From Willaertia magna (Eukaryota; Heterolobosea; Eutetramitea; Acrasida; Naegleriidae), in assembly GCA_902984215.1 (NCBI GenBank), contig CADWAF010004880.1, positions 1-13,040 on the forward strand: a stretch of 13,040 nucleotides of DNA, read 5' to 3'. The notes beneath the pieces are model-generated. The model saw only the letters and a list, made by a program, of their open reading frames with translations, made no database searches and was not told the origin of the DNA. This document shows, piece after piece, positions 1 through 7,593 of this stretch. The stretch's first letter is position 1. Every line of letters starts with the position of its first letter. The translations under genes were made by a program, and so were the position numbers.

Positions 1-180
1 TTTAGCAAGTAAAGAACCTGCTTTTACAGCAACTGGTGTTAATTCAAATTTTCTATTAATACAATCATAAATGTGTGGATGTGAAATAGATTGATCCTTT
101 TCATTCACAACTACTTTTCCTTCTTTATCTAATTGTAAAGATGAAAGGCCTAGTTCTTTTGTTAAAGCTTCTCTTCCCAA
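1..180 (-). pseudogene. Thioredoxin-reductase-type flavoprotein fragment, damaged, runs off the left edge
   Basis: Read on the minus strand from about 180 down to 1, one open frame gives GREALTKELGL, then a segment containing GKVVVNEKDQS, then PHIYDCINRKFELTPVAVKAG. This matches the C-terminal FAD/NAD part of pyridine nucleotide-disulphide oxidoreductases, especially thioredoxin reductases and also glutathione reductases, where the pattern is A(V/I)GR...L...G..V.VNE...T..PHIYAIGD....LTPVAI.AGR.LA. Two things are wrong. The second FAD-binding motif YAIGD is reduced to YD, an in-frame loss of three residues. The frame is also closed by a TAA at 181-183, just before GREALT, where the family has A(V/I)GR. 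Weak similarity (VYQTTI) may continue to about 203. The gene would continue to the left of the window. Loss of the AIG of a key cofactor motif plus the stop make this a likely relic; assembly error is the alternative. Confidence 0.72.
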
Positions 181-749
181 TTATATGGTGGTCTGGTACA
201 CAGGCCCAACAAGTATCCTCTGTTAATGACGCTACAATTACTACAATTTCTGGTTTAGGTGTATGTGATGGTGAACAAGCTCAGTTTGCAATAATTAATG
301 CTCCACGTGGGTTAGCCACAACGAATGATGGAATTTTAATTGCTGACACAGGCAACAACAGAATTCGTAAATTAATGAACAATGGAACAATTGTTACAAT
401 TGCAGGAGTTGGTCCAGCAGGTTATAATGGTGATAATATTTTAGCTACAAGAGCTTTATTGAATGGTCCTACATCAGTTACAGTTGACTCAAATAATAAT
501 ATTTATATTGCCGATACAAGTAACCAAAGAATTCGTAAAATATTAAAAAATGGAATAATTACAACAATTGCAGGAACAGGAACTTATGGATATAATGATG
601 ATGGTATTTTAGCAACAAGTGCTCAATTATATAATCCTTGTAGCGTTACAGTAAATTATAAAGGAATAATAGAATTAGACTATGAAAGTTTTGTTCTTGT
701 TTTTTTTATAAACATAAAAAGAAAAATATATAATTTACTTGTTGTCTAA
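141..749 (+). pseudogene. Truncated NHL-repeat protein, paralogue of the large gene at 8125
   Basis: This open frame of 202 residues starts with ATG at 141. Residues 1-22 look like a signal peptide: a short basic start, hydrophobic LVLLLKLLFPIIWW, and a plausible cleavage after TQA. Repeats of the NHL type follow: unit 1 at residues 33-83, unit 2 at 84-138, and a third beginning at 139 that fades after about residue 172. The units carry TTIAGTG, YNGDNILAT and IADTGNNRIRK signatures shared with the large protein. The copy is diverged from it, not a recent duplicate. Beyond about position 665-690 the similarity stops and the frame runs into AT-rich DNA, ending in hydrophobic, lysine-rich residues. 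It lacks most repeats, the EGF region and the membrane anchor. It could be a short secreted protein, but a 5' remnant is more likely. Its first 40 to 60 bases overlap the antisense reductase fragment. Confidence 0.65.
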
Positions 750-1170
750 TATAATAATTTATTTAAGAAAATAATTGGTAAAGATTTAGGATTTAATGGA
801 ATAAGTTATATAGTTTTTAAATTTAAATTTACTTTTATACATTCACGGCCCAAACAAATGTTTGATATTATTTTAAAGTAAGAATAAGTATTAATCAACT
901 TTAATTTTAATAAACATTATTATGAATTATTGTAATTTGTTTAGTTTTAATTGTCTTTTTACTTAATCTTATATTTATATTTAAAGCTTGTAAGTTTTAA
1001 TAATAAAAATATGTTATTAATCATTATTATCATTAATATTTAGTAATAATAATATAGTTTGCTAAATATTTGATTTTTTTTTCTTTAGTAAATAAATTAT
1101 TAACAGGATTATTTAAAAAGTTAAAAAAAAAATAATTTTAAATGATTTCATTAAAATTATGTTAAAAAAC

Positions 1171-1203
1171 TATTATTATTGTATTATTATTATTATTATT
1201 ATT
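1171..1203. repeat. TAT/ATT trinucleotide microsatellite
   Basis: About eleven units of TAT/ATT with one interrupting G at 1181. It lies within AT-rich non-coding DNA and is probably length-variable between strains. Confidence 0.85.
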
Positions 1204-1419
1204 CATTTCATATTTATACTCTCTATTCATTATTATTTTTGATCTTTTATATTATTTAATATAATAAACTTTTTCTTAGTCTTTTATCTAATTTTTGTAA
1301 TTTTTAATTTTTGTTTTTTTAAAATACATTTTGTTTTATCTAAATAATTATTAGCAAAAAAAATAATTAAAAATATTTTGTTATCTTTTAATTAATTTTT
1401 ATTAAATTCATATAAGTAA

Positions 1420-1614
1420 TTATAATTCTATACAAATATTTTTATTTTCATTCAAAATATTTTCTTTAATAACAAATAAATTAACAACATCTTCTATATT
1501 CTCTTCATCATTTCTAAATTCTTCAATTTCATTTATTATTATCTCTTTAATAGAGGTTTTTTTATTAGAAAATAATAATTTATTTTTGGTATATCTAATA
1601 TATGAAATATAATT
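1420..1614 (-). other. Possible decayed exon, unrecognised
   Basis: An open stretch of 64 codons without an ATG is closed by TAA at 1420-1422 and bounded by TAA at 1615-1617. Its composition differs from the random N/K/I/Y output of neighbouring DNA. It includes the acidic run NEIEEFRNDEENIEDVV, with several Glu and Asp codons. I do not recognise it. It could be the last exon of an old gene or chance in AT-rich DNA. Confidence 0.2.
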
Positions 1615-1752
1615 TTATAATTAGTTTTAAATTTTATTTAATATAACTATTTTTAAGTCTCTTATAATAGAAAATCATAATCTATTATAATATCTATAAA
1701 CTACATATATAACTTCTAATTCTTCTTATATAATTTTCTTTTTCTTTAGTAC

Positions 1753-1885
1753 TTAAATATTGTTATTACTATTGATATTACTTGTTTTGTTGTGTTTGTT
1801 GGGATTATATGTATTTGAGGATATTGTTTGAGATGATAGATTTTGAATTTGTTATTGGTTTGATTGTGTGTTGTTTTTTATTTGA
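1753..1885 (-). other. Strand-skewed island, possibly an Asn/Ser/Thr-rich coding tail
   Basis: The plus strand here is almost only G, T and A, with nearly no C, and GC is clearly higher than in the surroundings. Read on the minus strand it gives low-complexity sequence such as HTIKPITNSKSIISNN, then after a change of frame NPNKHNKTSNINSNNN before a TAA at 1753-1755. Such tails are common in AT-rich protist proteins. The frame change is again one base short, as in the other broken fragments. The evidence is weak. Confidence 0.2.
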
Positions 1886-3541
1886 TATAGATTAATATTA
1901 CTTAAACTTTGATTTTTTTTAGATATTTTTAAATGTTAGCTAATCTTTTAATTTATGATTTTTTTAGTTATATTGTTTAAAAAAATATTAAATTTACTAA
2001 TAAAAATATTCTAAAATTATATATTGTTAAAAATTAGTTTTTTATAAAAATTAATTTATTTTTAAACTAAAAAAATGTAATATTTAGTTTAAATATTGTT
2101 ATTAATAATAGTTTTCAAATAACTAAATTTAATAATACTCAATTTATAGAAACAAATAATAATAATATATACAAATACTTAAAATCTATCTATCAAAATT
2201 TTATATTTATTAAATTAAAAGTATCTAATTTTATTTTTGATGAATAATTATTTAAAAATTATAATATTTAATTTTAGTTTGAATATTAAGAATAATTTGG
2301 ATTTGAAAATGAAAGTTATTAGTAAAAAAATATAATAATATTTATAATAATTAATAAAAATTTATTAAATAATAAAATTACAAAAAGATTTTACGTAAAT
2401 TAAAAATAGATTATTAATTATAGTTAATATTTGAGACAAAAATATATTAAAATATAATAAAATAAAACATTAAAAAACTTAACTATTTATTAACTTTTAT
2501 TACTTCTATAAAAAATAATATTTGAGGTTTTTAATATTGATAAATTTAAATTAAATATAATTAATTTCCAAGAAACACACTGATTATTAAATAATGATTA
2601 TCATAAAATTTAGTTGATCTAAAAGTTTATAAAATAATATAAAATTTATAATAGTTTTAAAGTAAAATAATCTTATATAAAAATATATCTATTATTAAAG
2701 ACAATAAATATAGAAATAATTATTAAATTTATAAAAAATTACTGCAGGAATATAAAGTTAGAAAATTTTATTAAGATTGGTAAAAATTTAATTAATAAAA
2801 TTTTAAATTTAGAAAAAACAATTAAGTTATATAAATTAAAAATTAAAAATATATTTTTAATAATTTTAAAAAAAAGAAATATTTATAAAAAAAATTAATA
2901 ATCTTTAAATTAAAAGAAATATTTAAATTTTTTAATAAAATTTCTATGCTTAAATATTAATAATATAAAAATATCAATTAAAAATCATTTCAATAGCATA
3001 TTTAATATTTTATTAAAAAATTCTATAATATTAAATCTAATCATTTTAATTTATAAATTAAAGATATTGACATTTTATTTGATTTAAAAATAAATATATT
3101 ATTATTATTATTTAAAATAACTTACAATCTTTTAAAGATTTTAGATTTATTATAATATTATTTATTTTTTATCAGTTATTTTTCATTATTATTAATTTAT
3201 AACTTATAAAAATATATAAATCAAATATTTTTATATATAATTATCAATATAATTTCAAAAAAAATTTTAATACTTAAATAATTAATTATTATTAAAACTA
3301 TTATAAATTATTATATTTAACTAAAAAACAATTTTTAAATATAGTTTAATTTTTTTTAAATTTAATAGAATTAATATAAATAAATTAAAATATAAATTAA
3401 TAATGAATATACTTATAAATTATAATATTAAAATTTTAATAAAAGATAAATTATTTAATTATTTTGAATCATTATTATATATTTTTTAAAATAATCTTTC
3501 TGATCTTTTACTATTTAATTTATGTTTTAATATTTTGATTA

Positions 3542-4105
3542 CTAATATAAAACAATATGAGAATATTTTATAATTTTATTATTACTATTTAAAAATAAAA
3601 TTAATAATATTTCATCATTTAGACCCTTTGCAATTTCATCTTGTAAAATATATGTCACAAGAAGAATAAACATTGAATATTTTATAAACGTGAATTTATA
3701 ATATTCACTTCTTTCAACTAATTCATTAAATTGAGGTTCTTTTTCTTTTATTTTAATAAAACTATTTTAAAATTTATAAATCCATAAACAATTCTTACCT
3801 TATCCTTTCACTTTCAACTTCTATTGATCTATCAATCCTAACAGATACTTCAATTACACCTTGTTTTGTTTTTTGTAAAGGTAATTGAATTACATGGAGT
3901 GTATTAATTGAAAAAGATTTAGTATTAATTTCTAAAAAAGTTTCTCCCAAAAAGTCAACTTTAAAAAAGATATCTTTATATCTTTATCCATTACTGTGAA
4001 TTTCACAATCATTTTATTATCTAAATGTTCTTTTGTTATTATAAAAATAAAAGTGTTCCGTTCCCGTTCTGGATTCTCGATTTTTGAACTACATTTGTTT
4101 ATACG
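3542..4105 (-). pseudogene. C2-domain protein remnant, frame-broken
   Basis: On the minus strand, from about 4105, the frame reads CSSKIENPERERNTFIF, then MIVKFTVMDKD, then in a different frame VDFLGETFLEI and KQGVIEVSVRIDRS. This order is that of a C2 domain (calcium/phospholipid binding): NPxWNExFxF, a VxDxD loop, DFLGE, and a final G-I-(E/K)-V-x-V strand. The break lies at a six-base A run on the plus strand (3963-3968); one more base would rejoin the two frames. After the domain there is a GTAAGA donor, and a TAG acceptor gives a 37-nt putative intron (3762-3798). The frame then continues from 3761 down to a stop at 3542 with KEKEPQFNELVERSEYY and a hydrophobic MFILLVTYIL segment. An upstream stop at 4106-4108 blocks any N-terminus. 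The 3' exon is less certain than the C2 domain. Confidence 0.6.
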
Positions 4106-4231
4106 TTAGATGAAATAATGCAATATGGGTCACTTTTAATTTACCTTTTTTTTTTCTTTTCTGTACAAATTCTTCTCGACTATGGACTGCTGATATTTAT
4201 TTTAATTGGGTTTCATTATTTACAAATAAAT

Positions 4232-5458
4232 TTACAAAAATTTAAGATTTACAATCAACAGTTGGTTGTGTGGAATTCTAAATTCATTTGTGTGATGGGC
4301 AAACTCAATTTTCCTAACTATTCTATAACTAATTGGTACATTTTGCGATCTTATTGAATGGTAATTATCCAACACTAATCTCAAGTAAGTTTCTGGATGA
4401 TATAAAGTATTAAACTGCAATTTGACCTTCTCCACTAAGAAAAACACTTGGGCGTAAGCATCCATCACTTTAGGCGATCCAAAACCAAACTGATCGTTGT
4501 ACCCATCATACCAATTGTAAATGTCAGGTTTGTAAAATACCTCATCGACCACTGGGAATGAAGTCAAGTCGTAAATATGTTCAAAAAGCAAGTCAGATCT
4601 CATTCTAACAACTAAATCGTAATATTCTTCCTCTTCTCTGACACTGTCGGCCCTTCTTACTTCTTTTTCATATTCTTTTCTTAATTCGTTTGCTTTATAA
4701 ATTAAATATAAAGATGAAATCCAATTAACGCAGCCCTTTTCTTCTCCTATAAATCTGCTACAAGCCTCTTTTGAAAATGGAAAATTAGTGTAACCTGCTT
4801 CCTTTTGAACTACCTCAATTAATTTCTCAAGATTAAATCTTTCATAATGCACTTTTCTAACGTTAGGAATGTGAGGTAATACTTTTTCAAATTCTTGCTT
4901 TTCTTCCTCATTAAAGTAAACCAAATTAAAGAAAATATCAGGGAATCCATTACTTTATTTTGTAAGTATTGTGTGACAAAATGTATAAAAAGAACAACTT
5001 ACATTTCCAGAAAATTTCTGTACAAACTGTAAAACAAGTTTGGAAAAGAGCGAACTGCTCCAGAAATTAAAACTGCTATACGATTTTTTCTTACTGGGAG
5101 CGCCTTAAAATTATTTTTTGAAAATTTATCTATAAAGTTAACAACTTACTGGTTTCATTCTTAATTTGTTGTGCAAATCAAAAACTTGTCCCTCCAAATT
5201 ACTGTTCTTTAATTGTAATTCAATAATTCTTTCTCTTTCTTTTCTAACTTTATCATTCACTGCTTTTACATTTTCCTTTTCCAATTGCAATTGACTGGTC
5301 TGTTGTTTAAAAGAGCTAAATAGTAGAAAGAAAGCTGAGGCATTCAACACAAAGGTCAAACAAATAATTATAAACCAAAAGTAAAAGCACTTTGAAGATA
5401 CGTCGCAACAACCGTTATTTACATTCTCGTAACTAGCTACCGCCACTGTTGGTTTCAT
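4232..5458 (-). CDS. Type II membrane glycosyltransferase-like protein, three exons
   Basis: The exons are 5150-5458, 5003-5103 and 4232-4952 on the minus strand (309, 101 and 721 nt), joining to 376 residues plus stop. Both introns have GTAAGT donors and AAG acceptors, and the frame runs cleanly across both joins. The start ATG at 5458 has an A-rich leader. Residues 1-24 are a cytosolic tail, about 25-50 a hydrophobic anchor (FYFWFIIICLTFVL...), and about 52-100 a Lys/Glu/Gln-rich likely coiled-coil stem. Exon 2 then gives RIAVLISGAVRSFPNL, exon 3 GFPDIFF, and further on VVRMRSDLLF (Asp257) and YNDQFGFGS (residues 288-296). This order (I-A-V-x-x-x-G-x-R-S/T-F, R-x-D-x-L-F, ND-x-F-x-x-G) fits an uncharacterised eukaryotic glycosyltransferase-like family, including plant and algal hypothetical proteins. 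A Golgi or ER lumenal enzyme is inferred; donor and acceptor are unknown. The catalytic role is not proven. Confidence 0.78.
4953..5002 (-). other. Intron 2 of the glycosyltransferase-like gene (50 nt)
   Basis: The donor GTAAGT follows GAA AT in phase 2, and the acceptor AAATAAAG precedes T AAT GGA TTC. Joining gives E-I-N-G-F-P-D-I-F-F and enters the long third exon in frame. Confidence 0.8.
5104..5149 (-). other. Intron 1 of the glycosyltransferase-like gene (46 nt)
   Basis: The donor GTAAGT follows codon 103 (CCA) in phase 0, and the acceptor TTTTAAG precedes GCG CTC CCA. Reading through instead gives V-S-C-stop, so splicing is needed to reach the IAVLISG motif. A competing TATAG acceptor inside would leave an intron of only about 20 nt. 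Confidence 0.8.
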
Positions 5459-5945
5459 TTTGTTTATTCTAGTTATTTGTCATTTGGACTTGGGGTACTG
5501 GGGTTTTGTTTGCCCTCAGCAAATACAAAAAAACAAAGATGGAAAAAGCTTAATGGGTAAAAATAATTATTTTTGCAGTGAATTGTAATAAATTTATGTT
5601 ATATTTTTTCTTCCAAACAAACAGTAAACCAAATAAAAACAAGAAAGTGACTTGTTGTATAACAAATTTATTCTGGTGCGGCGAATATTTTACCGAAGAG
5701 GAGGAAAAAAGTTGTCAAAATCAACTTTTTTTTTACATGAAAGGCAGTGGACCCAAATGTTTCACAAATGATTATTTTTAGTGAAAGCTTAGTATAGTAA
5801 AGGATAGAAACAACACAAAGGAGAAAGGATCTTCCTAGAAAACGAAAATTGTTACTGTCCTCTTTTGTTTATTAAAAAATTTAAGAGACATAACGAACAA
5901 TAACGTTTGTGGATTAAAGAAGTTCAGTGTTTATTTATTGAAATT
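5459..5945. other. Intergenic region between the 5' end of the glycosyltransferase gene and the 3' end of the GT61 relic
   Basis: This stretch must hold the promoter of the minus-strand gene starting at 5458; no sharp motif can be named. A short plus-strand cysteine-containing frame lies inside it and is listed separately. The stretch 5782-5945 shows nothing recognisable. Confidence 0.5.
5579..5781 (+). other. Possible small cysteine-rich exon or ORF, unrecognised
   Basis: An open stretch follows a good-looking acceptor, TTTTTGCAG, ending at 5578, and closes with TAG at 5779-5781. The first ATG is at 5596, giving 61 residues. The second half looks protein-like: CCITNLFWCGEYF, then EEEEKSCQNQLFFYMKGSG and a last cysteine. 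There are five cysteines in about 45 residues and mixed codon use. No partner exon with an open frame is visible: the nearby ATGGAAAAAGCT runs straight into TAA. I do not recognise the family. It could be a terminal exon of a small protein or chance. Confidence 0.25.
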
Positions 5946-7019
5946 TTATTCTCTTAAATTGGGAGTAACTCTGTAAAAAACTGACAAAACAGTTTCTACA
6001 AAGGTTGATTCGTCCCAGTGTGTCCAGTTCTCGTCAATTTTTTCACAATCTTCCTTTGAAATCCCGTTATTACAAACCTTTTCTACAATATTTACAGTTT
6101 GATATTGAAACCAGTCAACGTTCTTTAATTCTGGAAAAGAAGAAAACGGAAACATTGAAGGTGCAACATGTACATAACCAGCTCCTCTTCTTAAATAAAT
6201 TGAATTTGTCATTCCTGCACCTCTACCACTAATAAATAATGTTGCTTTATGTATAGTTTTTAATTGTTTTTTAATTTTCATCTTTTCAAATTGTACAATT
6301 TTTAATTTTGTGTTTTTCGGTAGATACTCTTTTAATTTTGACAAAATTTGATCTTCGTTTACAATAAATTTGTGACCAGCGCCTTTCCTTGAGGAATAAA
6401 CAATTTTAAACACCTTATAAGACCGTTTTGTCAGAATCCTTTCATTTTCATTAGTGACTTTAAAAAATAACTTGACATATCATAAAACAAATTAATACAT
6501 TCTTTTTGTAAAGGAGTTTCAGGTTGACCATCCCCTAAACTTTTAGAAGAAGTGTTCATTCCAACATATAACTTATCAAAATAAATTTCTCTTCCTTTTA
6601 AGTCATCTTTTATGTAATCTTTATCCATCCCATTAATATTTTCTTTGCCTTTGGCTAGCGCATAAACTAACTGAACAGGTTGAAAGAGATGTTCGTTAAG
6701 ACATTTAATTCTGTCGTTACAATTATGTCTTTTCCAAAAATTAGATGGTCTGCCACTGAGTGCCACATGTTTTCAAAATCCAAAATAATTGGATAATACA
6801 AACCAACGTGATAATGATTCAAGCTGTTTAGATTATTTGATTCACAGTGGTTATTATCGTTATTTTCAACGGCCATTCTTTTTGTTCAAAACCAGAAAAA
6901 CCAATTTTTGTCTCCCCATTTCCATTGAAGTAAACTAAATTTTCATCTGGATAATTTTTTGTAACATAAGGTAAAATATTTTTGGCGTTAGTTTCCTCTT
7001 CTTTTTGAAGAATGAAAAA
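5946..7019 (-). pseudogene. GT61-family glycosyltransferase with three single-base frame breaks
   Basis: Protein homology runs along the minus strand in four successive frames. Frame 1 (about 7019-6867) has YPDENLVYFNGNGE and FSGFEQKEWPL. Frame 2 (about 6866-6741) has NHYHVGLYYPIILDFENMWH. Frame 3 (about 6740-6468) has NDRIKCLNEHLFQPVQL and REIYFDKLYVGM. Frame 4 (about 6467-5946) has FKIVYSSR, KFIVNEDQI, KIVQFEKMKIKKQ and FISGRGAGMTNSIYLRRGAG. The order fits GT61 glycosyltransferases (DUF563; the plant xylosyltransferase, POMGNT2 and EOGT group): a YH/P...FENMxH region, a (I/V)xFxxLxVG strand, S-R-x-x-x-R/H-x-I-x-N-E, and the (H/G)-x-GAGxTN loop ending in a P-G-like turn. Each break is repaired by one extra base, at the runs 6863-6866, 6736-6740 and 6462-6467 (plus strand). 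No intron of reasonable size fits. The N-terminus and any membrane anchor are not visible. It is either a pseudogene or a gene carrying assembly errors. Confidence 0.72.
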
Positions 7020-7365
7020 TCAGTCAACCGTACTCTGATATTTGAGAGCGCTGGTTTTCCAAAAGTTATTTCCAATCTTACGGTAATTCAAAACATTAAG
7101 TTTAGTGTTGACCAGAATTTGGAGAAAGTAATTCTCGACAGCGAAGATGCTAGTTTTTCAAATCTTTTGCAGAACAGAACTTTGCTTAATGAAAAGACTG
7201 AAAACTTCTTTTACAATAGAAGATAGAATCAATCCACCAAGAGGATTTTCCAAAAGTGTAAAAGTTTCTGAAAGCAACAGCTTAATAGTATTTTCTTTAT
7301 GGCCGTTCACTAGTTTCTTTATTTGTAAACTTGTTGATTTTAATTTAATTTTTCCTAATTTTTAG
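6975..7365 (+). other. Segment with overlapping protein-like frames on both strands, unresolved
   Basis: On the plus strand a frame is open from 6975 to 7226 (ATG at 7012) and reads NLTVIQNIKFSVDQNLEKV and LDSEDASFSNLLQNRTLL, with balanced charge and varied codons. A second plus frame, open 7147-7365, gives INPPRGFSKSVKVSESNS. On the minus strand, exactly codon-aligned to the first plus frame, a stretch from about 7362 leads in frame into the GT61 relic and is interrupted only by two TGA codons (7020-7022 and one near 7180). It gives LLLSETFTLLENPLGG and AVENYFLQILVNTKLNVL. Codon-aligned antisense frames often stay open together, so only one strand need be real. I favour the plus strand for 7012-7226 but cannot name a family for either. 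Confidence 0.3.
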
Positions 7366-7368
7366 TAT

Positions 7369-7593
7369 TTAGTATTCCACTTTTATTAATAATTGAAAAT
7401 TATTTTCCCTTAAATCAACCTTAGTTCCACATAACACTATTGGTGTATCTGGGCAAAAAAATTTTAATTCTCTGGCCCAGTTACTAACATTAATTAATTA
7501 TTGTGATAACAATAACTTACTTTTCTTAATCGAAAGAATCTAAATCAATTATTGAGAAACACAATACAAAGATGTCAGTATTTGTTGGTGTTT
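7369..7593 (-). pseudogene. Rho/Rac-type small GTPase, central fragment
   Basis: On the minus strand, 7593-7521 gives TPTNTDIFVLCFSIIDLDSF. After a 37-nt GTAAGT...TTAG intron (7484-7520), the frame continues NWARELKFFCPDTPIVLCG and then TKVDLREN. This is the region of Rho-family GTPases that follows DTAGQE: (Y)P-x-TDVFLICFS, W-x-x-E-(V/L)-x-x-F-CP-x-TPI-(I/V)-L-x-GTK-x-DLR, including the (G/N/T)KxD guanine-specificity motif. Three defects are visible. An in-frame TAA falls two codons before the intron. The frame ends at 7369 soon after DLREN, without the SAL motif or a prenylation box. No P-loop or switch regions are found upstream to 7870. The intron with correct phase shows that the source was a spliced gene. 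It is a relic, or a gene split by missing sequence. Confidence 0.75.

Larger units (their letters stand above)
750..3541. other. Very AT-rich intergenic region of about 2.8 kb
   Basis: No convincing gene is visible here. Hand-counted lines show how extreme it is: 2821-2880 has two G and no C, 2041-2100 has three G and one C, and 2941-3000 has eight G or C. The surrounding genes are much richer in GC. It holds long A and T runs, ATT/TAA repeats and frequent stops on both strands. Only two stretches, listed separately (1420-1614 and 1753-1885), show any hint of past coding. Promoter and 3' ends of the flanking fragments must lie at its edges but cannot be placed. The sharp composition change is the main feature. 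Confidence 0.8.

Noticed and set aside
4118..4357. Plus-strand hydrophobic ORF
   Set aside because: Its first half is T-rich sequence giving Phe/Leu/Ile only, and its second half is antisense to the last exon of the glycosyltransferase-like gene.
6005..6232. Plus-strand ORF of 75 codons
   Set aside because: It is antisense to the conserved GT61 end (GRGAGMTN region), which has real family motifs.
5946..7365. TGA reassigned to an amino acid, or programmed frameshifting
   Set aside because: TGA closes the third frame of the GT61 relic exactly where homology moves on, and the intact genes give no sign of sense TGA. Three shifts in one gene without a shared slippery site or structure do not fit programmed frameshifting.
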